Part shown: positions 15,101 to 23,668 of the stretch, in pieces
Numbering within the stretch: position 1 is the stretch's first letter
Layout: each line of letters starts with the position of its first letter
NCBI GenBank assembly: GCA_017615355.1
Contig: JAGAAJ010000016.1
Coordinates: 1-45,748, forward strand
Direction: 5' to 3'
From: Prevotella sp.
GTDB taxonomy: Bacteria > Bacteroidota > Bacteroidia > Bacteroidales > Bacteroidaceae
Length of the DNA stretch: 45,748 bases
Notes under the pieces: generated by a model
What the model saw: the letters and a program-made list of their open reading frames with translations, nothing else
What the model was told of the DNA's origin: nothing
Databases searched by the model: none
Translations under genes and position numbers: made by a program

Positions 15101-16554
15101 GCAATCGCTTGTCGGGCGGCGTTGTCAGCGTCAGCTCATTGGCCAATGCCAACCAGCCGAAGGGTAACCTTGGGGGCGTCACCACGGGAAAGAAATTCAT
15201 CATGGAGAACGGTGCCGAGCTGCGTACTACGGCTGCTGTCACCAATGGCACGAATATCTATTTTGAAGGTGATGAAGGTGGCATCATTAACAACTCACAG
15301 GACTTTATCGTTGACAAGGCGATGGCCGGCACCGTCCTCACAAAGAAGGGTGCAGGGTGGATGAAGCTGAACATAGCCAACACCTCCCTCAACCGTCTCG
15401 TCATAGTGGCCGGCACCGTGCAGTGCATCAATGCCAACACACCTGCAAAGACGGTGGAATTCCAAGGCGGAACGCTCAACGAGAATACCAGCTCCAGCTA
15501 TGCTATCCATGTGCCGCAGGGTAAGACGGGCAACTGGTATATGGCCAACCGCTCGACATATACCAACAAGGTGACGGGCGAGGGCACGCTTAATGCCTAT
15601 TGTACAACAGAGAAAGGCAACGGCTGGTACGCCACTCGTACACCGGTGCAATGCAACTTCAGCGACTTTGAGGGCACGCTCAAGCCTATGTCGAGCCAGG
15701 ATGGTGATGTCAAGCGATTCACGCTGAACACCTCCACAGGTATGCCAAAGGGCACGATGAACATTGCCTCCGACGTGGAGGTACAGAACAGCGGTAAGAC
15801 CTTCCGTATTGGCAAGGTCACAGGTGCCGGCAAACTGGGTGGCAGCTGCACCTTCAGCAATAGTGGCAGCGTGGGTGCCAATACCTGGCAGGTGGGCAAT
15901 GACGACGACTGGACGACAGGTGTCCGTGTCACCTCCGATGCTCATTTCCAAAAGGTGGGCGCAGGAAAGGTTATTTGGAATGGTGCCAGCGACAATACCG
16001 GCACGACCACCGTCAAGGAGGGTGAGCTTTGTATGGGTGTCAGTGGCCTGTTGGGTACTGGAAACCTGACAGTTGATGCCAATGCCGTCTTCTCCAGCGC
16101 TAGCAAGACGAAGGTGCTGAAAAACTCGGCTGTCCTCATCAAAGGCACCATGCTGGTCAATGCCTCGCGCTGCGCTACCAACGTCAGCGATGGATGCACC
16201 AGTTTCTACTTCGAGAAGAAACTTACCATCAATGGCACCATCCGTGTCACCGCTACCGACCATACGCTGCAGGTGGGCGATAGCATCCGTGTCTTCTCTG
16301 CTGCTTCCTTCAGCGGTACGCCGACGTTTGAATTCGAGGGTGATGTGGAGTGGGACACCAGCCGCATCAGCGAAGGACTACTCTTCGTAAAGGGTATCAA
16401 TACTGCCATTTCTGACATCGTCACCGACTTTAAGCCGCGCAACATCTATGATATTCGCGGTCGACTGGTCCGCCGCAATGCCACCACCACCAAGGGCCTG
16501 CCCGCTGGTGTCTATGTCTGTGAAGGCCGCAAGTTCGTTGTGAAGCCAGAATAA
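12151..16554 (+). CDS. PL11-type rhamnogalacturonan lyase with autotransporter-associated repeats and C-terminal sorting tail
   Basis: A 1467-residue secreted enzyme. The start at 12151 gives the signal peptide MKRLTILLLTMVAGWTSLMAQ; the frame stays open 35 codons further up but overlaps the promoter. Residues about 22-620 match family 11 rhamnogalacturonan lyases (DRGLVAVPSGSGAFVSWR, NLYRDG), a beta-propeller with calcium loops such as DVDGDGVSEF, DWDGDGKAEI and DWDGRDEIVFG. These cleave the rhamnose-galacturonate backbone of pectin. The C-terminal half carries at least four repeats of autotransporter-associated beta-strand type (LVKQGDGTLVL, LVKQGNGMLTI, LTKKGAGWMKL, FQKVGAGKVIW), each followed by a Thr/Gly-rich turn. 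The last 37 residues (IYDIRGRLVRRN, GLPAGVYVCEGRKFVV) resemble a type IX secretion C-terminal signal. Being twice the usual PL11 length, it is probably surface-exposed. Confidence 0.85.
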   Translation: MKRLTILLLTMVAGWTSLMAQRQTDILDRGLVAVPSGSGAFVSWRIFGEEYYDTQYNLYRDGVKIAGPLSVSNYTDTGGKAGSKYQVAAVMRGQEQEKCAEVTRLNQQYIQFAVKSVMSRSGSNITNDYSINDIALADVDGDGVSEFIVKRNYVDGSSVDAIAYNLLECYNIKGDRLWYIDLGPNMVSGPDEQYDAVGYDWDGDGKAEILLRGADNMIIYHADGTTTNIGNMNVNTRNTVLQTANMTYTNTGAEYLLYLDGATGKPYPIGNNGQLWMTYPLPRGTADDWGDGYGHRSTKHYFGAPFLDGRHPFIFLGRGCYTKHHMKAFTVNPETHLLTLYWEWKGESWPYHGQGYHNYGIADVDWDGRDEIVFGSMVIDDNGKGLHTTGLGHGDAQHCSDFDPYRHGQEIFACNENSPAMNYRDATTGKIYYRLQSTGDDGRALCGNFSNTYPGAIGHSAQSGTISCVSDKVISGGPTGFTNNWRIYWDGDLLEEGLDGASSREGAARVFKADGSIVFTADGTANCNWTKNTPSAAGDVLGDWREEIIVRTSDNKYVRVYTTDKSTKWRNYSLWHDHQYRQGMVWESMGYNQPPHTSYFLGELENITIAPPPLTMTNRIEVANNGTIGTEHNDQHVIVCETNNTHINVAEGAKPWVVTFNVPSWVQGTNSTNTSGNPAIKYTYYTCNVSGAAFTGDMRLVKQGDGTLVLPKTDNTYTGETDIWAGKLVFDGSLLNSRLWLNRFATLISDGGTFRSIHMDYDAKLLPGGENQVGTVTTDSLVLGFGSRVVFDIDEQVDQVNTKYISVETKNWQYGPKYLQPVFEFNILGNSDLMPGEYLIGTAETLKGNLDNIRIEGLGTKMKSSLQLTDGKLFLVISGTRDAGSVVWTGATSAIWNMAESENFANSEGESDIFVSGDNVRFDDTAKKFTVTLNGELEADTVFVTNETKSYTFSGTGSLVGNTTLVKQGNGMLTIKTDNTYTGGNRLSGGVVSVSSLANANQPKGNLGGVTTGKKFIMENGAELRTTAAVTNGTNIYFEGDEGGIINNSQDFIVDKAMAGTVLTKKGAGWMKLNIANTSLNRLVIVAGTVQCINANTPAKTVEFQGGTLNENTSSSYAIHVPQGKTGNWYMANRSTYTNKVTGEGTLNAYCTTEKGNGWYATRTPVQCNFSDFEGTLKPMSSQDGDVKRFTLNTSTGMPKGTMNIASDVEVQNSGKTFRIGKVTGAGKLGGSCTFSNSGSVGANTWQVGNDDDWTTGVRVTSDAHFQKVGAGKVIWNGASDNTGTTTVKEGELCMGVSGLLGTGNLTVDANAVFSSASKTKVLKNSAVLIKGTMLVNASRCATNVSDGCTSFYFEKKLTINGTIRVTATDHTLQVGDSIRVFSAASFSGTPTFEFEGDVEWDTSRISEGLLFVKGINTAISDIVTDFKPRNIYDIRGRLVRRNATTTKGLPAGVYVCEGRKFVVKPE

Positions 16555-16590
16555 CAATACGAAATACCAATTCTTAAAAACACAAAAGCT

Positions 16591-19164
16591 ATGAGACGAT
16601 TATTGGTTATTGGCTATTGGTTAATGGGTAGCGCAACGCTTTTCGCACAGCAGCCCTATCAAGACACGTCGCTGAGTGCTGAACAGCGTGCCGACGACCT
16701 GCTGCAACGCCTGACCCTTGAGGAGAAGGCCAAGCTGATGATGAATGCCTCGCCAGCCATCGACCGCTTGGGCATCCCGCAGTTTGAGTGGTGGAGCGAG
16801 GCTTTGCATGGGGTAGGGCGCAATGGTTTCGCCACCGTTTTTCCCATCACGATGGCGATGGCTGCCTCATGGGACGAAGCCTTGGTGCAGCGCGTCTTCG
16901 ATGCCGTCAGCGACGAAGCCCGTGTAAAGGCGCAGCAGGCCAAGCGCTCTGGTGTCATCAAGCGCTACCAGAGCCTGTCGTTCTGGACACCCAATATCAA
17001 TATCTACCGTGATCCTCGCTGGGGACGCGGTCAGGAAACCTATGGCGAAGACCCCTTCCTCACTGCTCAGATGGGCACCGCCGTGGTACGCGGACTGCAA
17101 GGTCCCGACGATGCAAAATACCGTAAGCTATTGGCCTGCGCCAAGCATTATGCTGTGCATAGCGGCCCAGAGTGGAATCGCCACACCTTCAACATCGAGG
17201 ACTTGCCTGAGCGTGATCTCTGGGAGACCTACATGCCCGCCTTCAAGGCCTTGGTGCAGGATGCTCATGTCGAGGAGGTGATGTGTGCCTACCAGCGAAT
17301 CGACGGCGAACCCTGCTGTGCCCAGTCACGCTACGAGCAACAGATTCTGCGCGATGAATGGGGCTTCAAGGGCCTCATCACCAGCGACTGCGGCGCCATC
17401 AACGACTTCCTTCCCGACTATCACAATGTGGTGGAGCTGCGTGAGCAGGCCGTGGCCATCGGTGTGAGGGCTGGCACCGATGTGGAGTGCGGCAGCCTCT
17501 ATCGCTTCCTTCCGAAGGCAGTCAGCGATGGCTGGCTTAGTGAGGAAGAAATCAACACCAGCCTTCGACGACTGCTCATCGCTCGCTTCAAACTTGGCGA
17601 TTTCGACCCCGACGATATGGTACCCTGGACGAAGATTCCCGAGAGCGTTGTCGCATCCAAGGAGCACAAGCAGCTGGCCCTTCAGATGGCCCGTGAAGGT
17701 ATCGTCCTGCTGAAGAACGACGGTGTCTTACCTCTCACCTCTCGCTCCTCGCAACTCGTTGTCATGGGTCCCAATGCCAACGACTCCGTGATGCAATGGG
17801 GCAACTATACGGGCTATCCCACAGCCACCGTCACCGTGCTGCAGGGCCTTCGCAATATCTTGGGACGCAACGTGAAGTATGTGCCGGGTTGTGGCCTGAC
17901 TCGCAGCGAGGTGAACGAGAGCCGCTACGCCAGCATCGCCACTCCCGAGGGCAAGAAGGGCTTGAAGGCCACCTATTGGAATAATGAGAAGATGGAGGGG
18001 CAGCCTGCCGCAACAGCCGTCTATGCCGAGCCCGTCAAACTGAGCAATGGCGGTGCCACTGTCTTCGCTCCAGGCGTCGACCTCGAGCATTTCTCTGCCC
18101 GCTACGAAGGTACTTTTACTGCCACTAATGACGAGCAGCTACAGCTCTTCGTCGGTGCTGACGACAGGGTGCGGGTCATCCTCAATGGTGATACTGTGAT
18201 CAACAACTGGCGTTCACGCGATCGTATCTACGAGGCCGCTCACGACTTCAAGGTGCAGGCAGGAAAGCAATACAACATCGTCATGGAGTACGTGCAGGAG
18301 ACTGGCATGGCCATCATGCAGTTCGACATACGCCATAACTATACGCCCACCCGTGAGCAGCTGTTGGACGAGATAGGCATGGCCACGACTGTCGTCTTCG
18401 TAGGCGGCATCTCGCCCCGTGTCGAGGGTGAGCAGATGAAGGTGAGCGACCCTGGCTTCAAAGGTGGCGACCGCACCAGCATCGAGTTGCCGCAAGTGCA
18501 GCGCGACATGCTGCGAATGCTGCACGATGCCGGCAAGAAAGTCATCTTCGTCAACTGCTCAGGAGGCGCCGTTGCACTCACGCCCGAGACGGAGAGCTGC
18601 AATGCCATCCTGCAGGCGTGGTATGGCGGTGAGCAGGGCGGACAGGCCTTGGCCGAAGTCTTGGCTGGCCGTGTCAATCCGAGTGGTAAGTTGCCCGTCA
18701 CCTTCTATAAGGACGACAGCCAGCTGCCCGACTTCCTCGACTACCGTATGCGCAACCGCACCTACCGCTATTTCCAGGGCGAGCCCCTCTTCCCCTTCGG
18801 TCATGGACTCAGCTACACATCTTTTATTATTAGCAGCCCTGTTTATAGCGAGCACAACGGTTCATCCGTCGTGACCTGCAATGTGAAGAATACCGGTCGC
18901 CGCGAGGGCACCGAGACCGTGCAGGTCTATCTGCGTCGTCTTGACGATACCGATGGTCCGCTGAAGGCTTTGCGTGCCTATCAGCGTGTCACGTTGAAGC
19001 CCGGCCAGAGCCGCGCCGTCAGCATCAGCCTCCCTCGGGAGCGTTTCGAGACATGGGATGCAGCTACCAATACTATGCGTGTCCTGCCTGGTCAGTACGA
19101 GCTGATGGTGGGTGCCAGTAGCGCCGACAAGGACCTGCAGAAAATCATCGTGGAAATCATGTAG
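16591..19164 (+). CDS. GH3 beta-glycosidase with PA14 insert
   Basis: An 857-residue exported glycoside hydrolase family 3 enzyme, of the branch annotated as beta-glucosidase or beta-xylosidase. It has a signal peptide (LLVIGYWLMGSATLFAQ). The N-terminal barrel includes WWSEALHGVGRNG, DPRWGRGQETYGEDP, the substrate-binding AKHYAVHSGPE, and the nucleophile Asp266 in GLITSDCGAI. The second domain contains GIVLLKNDGVLPL and is interrupted at about residues 455-580 by a PA14 carbohydrate-binding module (ATYWNNEKM to MAIMQFDI). A fibronectin III-like C-terminus ends the protein (PFGHGLSYTSF, GTETVQVYL). It starts 36 bp after the PL11 stop and is almost certainly co-transcribed. The pairing suggests side-chain or oligosaccharide trimming during pectin use, but the exact substrate is not determined. 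Confidence 0.9.
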   Translation: MRRLLVIGYWLMGSATLFAQQPYQDTSLSAEQRADDLLQRLTLEEKAKLMMNASPAIDRLGIPQFEWWSEALHGVGRNGFATVFPITMAMAASWDEALVQRVFDAVSDEARVKAQQAKRSGVIKRYQSLSFWTPNINIYRDPRWGRGQETYGEDPFLTAQMGTAVVRGLQGPDDAKYRKLLACAKHYAVHSGPEWNRHTFNIEDLPERDLWETYMPAFKALVQDAHVEEVMCAYQRIDGEPCCAQSRYEQQILRDEWGFKGLITSDCGAINDFLPDYHNVVELREQAVAIGVRAGTDVECGSLYRFLPKAVSDGWLSEEEINTSLRRLLIARFKLGDFDPDDMVPWTKIPESVVASKEHKQLALQMAREGIVLLKNDGVLPLTSRSSQLVVMGPNANDSVMQWGNYTGYPTATVTVLQGLRNILGRNVKYVPGCGLTRSEVNESRYASIATPEGKKGLKATYWNNEKMEGQPAATAVYAEPVKLSNGGATVFAPGVDLEHFSARYEGTFTATNDEQLQLFVGADDRVRVILNGDTVINNWRSRDRIYEAAHDFKVQAGKQYNIVMEYVQETGMAIMQFDIRHNYTPTREQLLDEIGMATTVVFVGGISPRVEGEQMKVSDPGFKGGDRTSIELPQVQRDMLRMLHDAGKKVIFVNCSGGAVALTPETESCNAILQAWYGGEQGGQALAEVLAGRVNPSGKLPVTFYKDDSQLPDFLDYRMRNRTYRYFQGEPLFPFGHGLSYTSFIISSPVYSEHNGSSVVTCNVKNTGRREGTETVQVYLRRLDDTDGPLKALRAYQRVTLKPGQSRAVSISLPRERFETWDAATNTMRVLPGQYELMVGASSADKDLQKIIVEIM

Positions 19165-19224
19165 TGTCCTTTGGACGACATTCCACGGTTGAGCGTATTA
19201 TCTTCCTGTCGGAATCATGTGTTA

Positions 19225-20217
19225 TTATAGTCTCATGCCGAGGAAGGCACGGGCGCGCCATTTGTTCTGGTTGACTACTATGACATCATCGTCGAAGACG
19301 GAGTTGTTCATGACGAGGGTGGCACCAGCGAAGTAGCGGGGCGAGAAGTTGCGGACGATGGCTACTCGCTCGTTGAAAATCATATTGAAGCGCATGTGCT
19401 GAGCCCGCTTACGCTCGCCGTTCACAGTGAAGTTATTGCGGTTGTAGACCACGAAGGTGGGGAGCATGGAGAAGTGGAGCAGCCACCGTTTGCCAATCAC
19501 CCAGTTGTAGCCGTAGCCGCCGCCGATGCCAAAGTGGCCGATGTAGATGCGTGTGTCGGGGGCATCGGGATTCCTTTCTTTCAGTTGGTCAGTGGTCTCG
19601 ATGCTACCGCCTTGATAGCTGATGCCAGCCAGCCATGAGCCTGCCGAGCGGCGCTGTATGTAGCTTTGGGTGAAAGCGGCAGGGAAGGAGAAACGGCGAT
19701 GGGTGAAGGTGTAGTAACCCGCCAGATTGATGACCTTCAGCGTGACATCGCCTGACTCTAAGCGACTGTCATTATCGCCGCGCTCAATGTCGCCTGCCAG
19801 CGACTCCGACCTCTGATAGCTGAAATCGAGGCTCAACTTGCTGCTGTAGTAGTTGAGGTTGAATTCATAGTCCTTATAGATGCCACTCCATTTGTAGGGG
19901 TTGATGGCCATTCCGATGCCTATCCCACGGTAGATTCCGGCTATGGAAAACGTCGTCTTATGGCTGGTGCTGAGGTCGGCCTTGCAATAGGTGTCGTCCA
20001 CCGTTCCTTTTGCATGGAACGAGTTGCCTGTCTGGTTCATCCTCACCTTCAGCGTCAACTTACCCTCCGGACGCACTACATAGTTCGTGTCGTAGGGCGT
20101 GTGGTAATAGCGCTCCGTCAGTACGCTGTCCACTCGCGACCTGATCATCTGGTCGCGAGTCTGAGCACTCGCTGAGGTCATCGCAACGATCGTGGCTATC
20201 AGAAAAATCTTTCTCAT
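19225..20217 (-). CDS. DUF4421-family protein, predicted outer-membrane
   Basis: A 330-residue protein with a signal peptide (MRKIFLIATIVAMTSASAQ). The start at 20217 lies 8 nt after the upstream stop codon; an ATG at 20232 overlaps the previous gene and would lengthen the signal n-region, so it is less likely. The sequence matches the Bacteroidota DUF4421 family: RYYHTPYDTNYV, GKLTLKVRMNQTG, SIAGIYRGIGIGMAINPY, and many alternating aromatic/polar strands ending RARAFLGMRL, which suggests a small outer-membrane beta-barrel. No function is established. It is the last gene of the exporter operon, so a role near that exporter in the envelope is possible. It converges with the GH3 gene across 60 bp with no obvious terminator. 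Confidence 0.75.
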   Translation of the reverse strand: MRKIFLIATIVAMTSASAQTRDQMIRSRVDSVLTERYYHTPYDTNYVVRPEGKLTLKVRMNQTGNSFHAKGTVDDTYCKADLSTSHKTTFSIAGIYRGIGIGMAINPYKWSGIYKDYEFNLNYYSSKLSLDFSYQRSESLAGDIERGDNDSRLESGDVTLKVINLAGYYTFTHRRFSFPAAFTQSYIQRRSAGSWLAGISYQGGSIETTDQLKERNPDAPDTRIYIGHFGIGGGYGYNWVIGKRWLLHFSMLPTFVVYNRNNFTVNGERKRAQHMRFNMIFNERVAIVRNFSPRYFAGATLVMNNSVFDDDVIVVNQNKWRARAFLGMRL

Positions 20218-20225
20218 TGTTTTGT

Positions 20226-21293
20226 TTACCATTGCCTAAGCTTCCCGATGGCCTCACGTACGGAAGGCGACAGGGCGGGGATGTTGTGCGAGTTGGCGTA
20301 GGAATCCAGCTGGTCGAGCGTCATCTGGGGGCTGTAGTCTTCCTTCATCGACTTCTTCTTGTCCTTCCACTCCTGCTCGTCCATATAATAGTGGTCGGTG
20401 GCGTAGCTCTCAATAAAGAACTTCACATGGCTCTTCTTGTCGTTATACTCCCAGTGATTCAAGTCCATCATGTAGTTTTCTACAGCATGGCCCGGATCCG
20501 TATCGTCGTCAAAAATCGTTGTGAACTGATACTCGTAGCCCTTTTCCTCGCGTTTCTTCAGCATCTTCGTCTCTCCCTTGGCTTTGTTGGCATACATTTG
20601 CATCTTCCCGGCATCAAGGGTCATGCGCCACTGACCGCCAGCGCGTGTAAACTGGCCTATGACGCCCTCCGGATTGCTGTAAGTGGTATGGGTGGAGTCG
20701 TCGACAGTAGCCGTCACGAAAAACTTGTTTTTCATGCTCTTCTCCATGCCCTGTAAATCATTGGTGCCCGCTATGCCAGCATGAAATTGTTCTGCCCTGA
20801 CGAACCATGTGGAGGCGGCTCCCATCTTATTGCAATGTTCGGCGTGAGCCTGGTAATAGCTGCCGTGCTCCATCTTCTTTTTCTGGATGTTGTAGGCGTT
20901 GGGCATGATGCCGCTTAGGAAGTAGCAGAGCGAGTCGTTGCGATAGACATAGACGCGGTAGAGTACCTCGACATAAATGAGAGGCTTGGGCTTCACCACG
21001 ATTTCTTCGAGGTCATAGCCAATATCTTCCATTGTGATGAGACCCCCTTGTAGCGAGGCAATGGTGATGAGCTGCGGCTTGTAGGCCACGTGGGTCACGG
21101 CCACCTTGGCGGCTCCCTTCACGTCGGCGAGCACGCCGTCGAGGCCGGTAGTGCCGATGTAGGTGCCGTCCTCGGTCAATACGCTGACGAGCGGGATGCC
21201 ATTGCCGTCGTTGTCAACCACTTGTATGCGCTGTGCATGAACGTTCACTGCAGTCATCAAGGCGACTGCGGCCATCAATAGAATCTTTTTCAT
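20226..21293 (-). CDS. Secreted protein with CarboxypepD_reg-like N-domain (paralog B of the exporter operon)
   Basis: A 355-residue exported protein of unknown function. Signal peptide MKKILLMAAVALMTAVNVHAQ. Residues about 22-80 form a carboxypeptidase-regulatory-like beta-sandwich (VVDNDGNGIPLVSVLTEDG, GTTGLDGVLADVKGAA, VTHVAYKPQL), the kind found at the N-termini of TonB-dependent transporters. A MEDI motif, EIVVKPKPL, and a unique domain of about 260 residues rich in Tyr and Lys follow. It is paralogous to the protein at 26203-27336. The N-domains are nearly identical; the middle regions have diverged; the ends match again (MTLDQL, HNIPALSP). It lies 12 nt after a permease gene and 8 nt before the DUF4421 start, inside one operon. 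Confidence 0.7.
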   Translation of the reverse strand: MKKILLMAAVALMTAVNVHAQRIQVVDNDGNGIPLVSVLTEDGTYIGTTGLDGVLADVKGAAKVAVTHVAYKPQLITIASLQGGLITMEDIGYDLEEIVVKPKPLIYVEVLYRVYVYRNDSLCYFLSGIMPNAYNIQKKKMEHGSYYQAHAEHCNKMGAASTWFVRAEQFHAGIAGTNDLQGMEKSMKNKFFVTATVDDSTHTTYSNPEGVIGQFTRAGGQWRMTLDAGKMQMYANKAKGETKMLKKREEKGYEYQFTTIFDDDTDPGHAVENYMMDLNHWEYNDKKSHVKFFIESYATDHYYMDEQEWKDKKKSMKEDYSPQMTLDQLDSYANSHNIPALSPSVREAIGKLRQW

Positions 21294-21305
21294 ATACGAT
21301 TGAAA

Positions 21306-22511
21306 TTATGCATTTTCATATTTCCTTGCCAGCCGGAATTGGTGGCGGTAGACAAGGCAGGCCATGCCGAGATAGGCGGCGGCCTGGATCCAGAGGATAC
21401 GTATCTCAGGGAGAATCTGGCTGACGCTGGCACCCATGGAGTTGACACGGATAAAGGCACGCACGCCGAAGGTGCTGGGGAAAAGCCAAGATACACCTTG
21501 CCAGGCACCAGGAATGCTGGACTGCGGCCAAGACACACCCGTCAGGAAGAGCAACGGCACGGAGACGAATACCATCAGCAGCATCACGTTCTCGCGATAG
21601 CGCACTATACACGAAACGGTCATGCCAAAGAAGATGCTTGCCAAGGTGTAGGGCAGCAGCATCCACAGCAGCGTCCAGCCGTTGGCCTGTTGCGGGAAGG
21701 AGAACATCGCGGGGACGGCCATCGATAGGTAGGCGGCAGCGACAGCGCCAATCATGCCGTAGCAGAGGGCCTTGCCCCAAACGATGCGATAGGCCCCGCG
21801 GTAGTGCGGATCGTCGTCAGGAATGAGCTGGCCGTTGCGGTGCCGCTCGCGTGACGTACCGGCAGCCATGCCGATGCCAAGGGCGAGGGCCTGCTGCAAG
21901 ATGAGCATGAGCACGGCGGGCAGCACACAGGAGCCATAGCCACCCGAAGGATTGTACATCGCCACGCCATCGACGGCTAGTGGCTGGGCAGTAATGGCAT
22001 CCTCACGCTTGGTGAAGTTACGCGCCTTCTTGATGTTGACACCTATGCCGAGACGTGTGGCCTCGACCATGGCGGTTTGATAGACGGCTTTGTAGGCGAG
22101 CATGAGCGACATATCGCAATAGACGCTGACGGTGGCCTGTTCACCGCGGTTAATGCGCTCGGCGAAGTCAGACGGGATGAGGTAGACACCCTTGACCAGC
22201 TGTCGGCTGACGAGCGAGCGTGCCTCGTCGAGGTCTTGGGCGTAATATTTCACCCAGACGTCGGACGTGGCGTCGCAGTCGTTGATGAACTGGCGCGAGA
22301 GTGCTGAATGTGACTGGTCGACCACCACCACGGGTGTCTCGTGCAGCGTCTCATTGTTGTATATCCACGAGTAGAGTAGCGGGTAGCCCAACGGCACGAC
22401 GAGGAGGAACATCAGCACGCCCTCGTCCTTGAACACCTTCACCATTTCATGCCGCCAGATGTAGAACACATCGGTAAAGTGCTCGCGTAATCTATTAAGG
22501 AATGTAGACAT
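21306..22511 (-). CDS. ABC-2 type permease (second of the pair)
   Basis: A 401-residue inner-membrane permease of the ABC-2 (YhhJ/YbhR-like) family, used in drug or small-molecule export. One N-terminal membrane segment (GVLMFLLVVPLGYPLLYSWIY) is followed by a large periplasmic domain (VVVVDQSHSALSRQF to about residue 215). Five hydrophobic segments follow, beginning SCVLPAVLMLILQQALALGIG and including MLLMVFVSVPLLFLTGVSWP. It overlaps the other permease gene by 17 nt, so the two are probably made together as a heterodimer. No nucleotide-binding subunit is encoded in this operon. Confidence 0.87.
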   Translation of the reverse strand: MSTFLNRLREHFTDVFYIWRHEMVKVFKDEGVLMFLLVVPLGYPLLYSWIYNNETLHETPVVVVDQSHSALSRQFINDCDATSDVWVKYYAQDLDEARSLVSRQLVKGVYLIPSDFAERINRGEQATVSVYCDMSLMLAYKAVYQTAMVEATRLGIGVNIKKARNFTKREDAITAQPLAVDGVAMYNPSGGYGSCVLPAVLMLILQQALALGIGMAAGTSRERHRNGQLIPDDDPHYRGAYRIVWGKALCYGMIGAVAAAYLSMAVPAMFSFPQQANGWTLLWMLLPYTLASIFFGMTVSCIVRYRENVMLLMVFVSVPLLFLTGVSWPQSSIPGAWQGVSWLFPSTFGVRAFIRVNSMGASVSQILPEIRILWIQAAAYLGMACLVYRHQFRLARKYENA

Positions 22512-23667
22512 AGTTCAGCATTGCGTTTTTTACTTTACGGAGTACAAACCAGGGCAGCAGCGTGAAGGCTACAAGTGCCACGAGGTGGAACCAGACATCG
22601 ATGACGGGGAAGCCGTTGAGCACCGTCGCCTGATAGATCATCCAGTAGTGGCGCAGAGGGAAGAGCCACGACATGGCCTGCAGCGGTGCATCCATGCCGG
22701 CCACGGGAAACGCCGAGCCGCACATCGATATGCTGAGCACAAACCATAGCGAGCTGATACTCATCGACATGCGCAGCGAGGGCATCAGGCCAAAGGCAAA
22801 GATGCCGAAGCCGAGCGAAGCAAACACCTGCAGCAGACTGAGCCGCACAATGCTCCACACGCTACAAAGCTTCGGAAAGTGCAGCACGTCGAAAATATAA
22901 TACTGATAGATGAACATGATGAGCAGGAACACCAGCGCATGGACGAGATATTTGCCCAGGATGGCCACGACGATGTTGCCGTCGGCACGGGCGAGCCATT
23001 CCTTGCCTGTGTCGAACTTCATCTCCATGCCCAGCGTGTAGGCCGACAACAGCGCCATGAAGAGCATCAGGATGCCCGGCACGAAGACCGTGGTCAGTGC
23101 ATAGTTGTAGCTGCCCTCGGGGTTGGCTATCATGTGGGCATTGACGGTCACGGGCTGTAGCGAGGCCTTGATCTGCTGATCAGACGCCCCCTTGGCCGAG
23201 AGCACGGCCTTTCCCATTGCCATCGATCCGAGCAGGCCGATGGTCTTCATGTCCTTCATCGCCAGCGAACCGGCCGTCAGGCAGGTCATCGTGTAGTAGT
23301 ACGAGATCTTCGGCTGCCGTCCCGCCATCAGCTTCGCTGCCGTGCCCTCGGGGATATAGAGGTAGGCATTGACCTTGCCTTCCTGCATGGCGCTGCGAGC
23401 CTCGGTGACATTGGCAAAGCGATAGGCCACGCGAGATGTCTGCATGGCATCGAGATTGCGAATGAGGCTGCGCGACGTAGCACTATTGTCCTGATCTACC
23501 ACGCCGATGGGCAAGTCCTTCGGGATGCCCTCGTCGAGCATCGTGGTGAAGAACAGCACCAGCACCAGCGGGAACACGATCATGCAAAAGCCGTAGATCT
23601 GATTCTTACGGACAATGATGCCGAGCTCACGCAACGCGATGTTGAGGATTTGAGAAATATACTTCAT
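22495..23667 (-). CDS. ABC-2 type permease (first of the pair)
   Basis: A 390-residue ABC-2 family membrane protein with the same layout as its neighbour: one N-terminal helix (YGFCMIVFPLVLVLFFTTM), a periplasmic domain opening with LPIGVVDQDNSATSRSL, then a C-terminal block of five helices (VFVPGILMLFMALLSAYTLG, YLVHALVFLLIMFIYQYYIF). The HlyD-family gene ends 1 nt before its ATG. With HlyD and TolC it would form a tripartite export channel of the YbhGFSR or YhiI-RbbA-YhhJ type. Its ATPase must come from elsewhere or be absent. Confidence 0.87.
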   Translation of the reverse strand: MKYISQILNIALRELGIIVRKNQIYGFCMIVFPLVLVLFFTTMLDEGIPKDLPIGVVDQDNSATSRSLIRNLDAMQTSRVAYRFANVTEARSAMQEGKVNAYLYIPEGTAAKLMAGRQPKISYYYTMTCLTAGSLAMKDMKTIGLLGSMAMGKAVLSAKGASDQQIKASLQPVTVNAHMIANPEGSYNYALTTVFVPGILMLFMALLSAYTLGMEMKFDTGKEWLARADGNIVVAILGKYLVHALVFLLIMFIYQYYIFDVLHFPKLCSVWSIVRLSLLQVFASLGFGIFAFGLMPSLRMSMSISSLWFVLSISMCGSAFPVAGMDAPLQAMSWLFPLRHYWMIYQATVLNGFPVIDVWFHLVALVAFTLLPWFVLRKVKNAMLNYVYIP

Positions 23668-23668
23668 A

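Noticed and set aside
15295-16263. 322-codon open frame antisense to the PL11 gene
   Set aside because: Complete overlap with a well-supported gene on the other strand and no recognisable domain or promoter.
17730-17758. CTCACCTCTCGCTCC stretch in the GH3 gene resembling the minisatellite
   Set aside because: It falls in a normal variable loop before the conserved PNAND motif, with no extra length compared with the family pattern, so ordinary coding sequence explains it.
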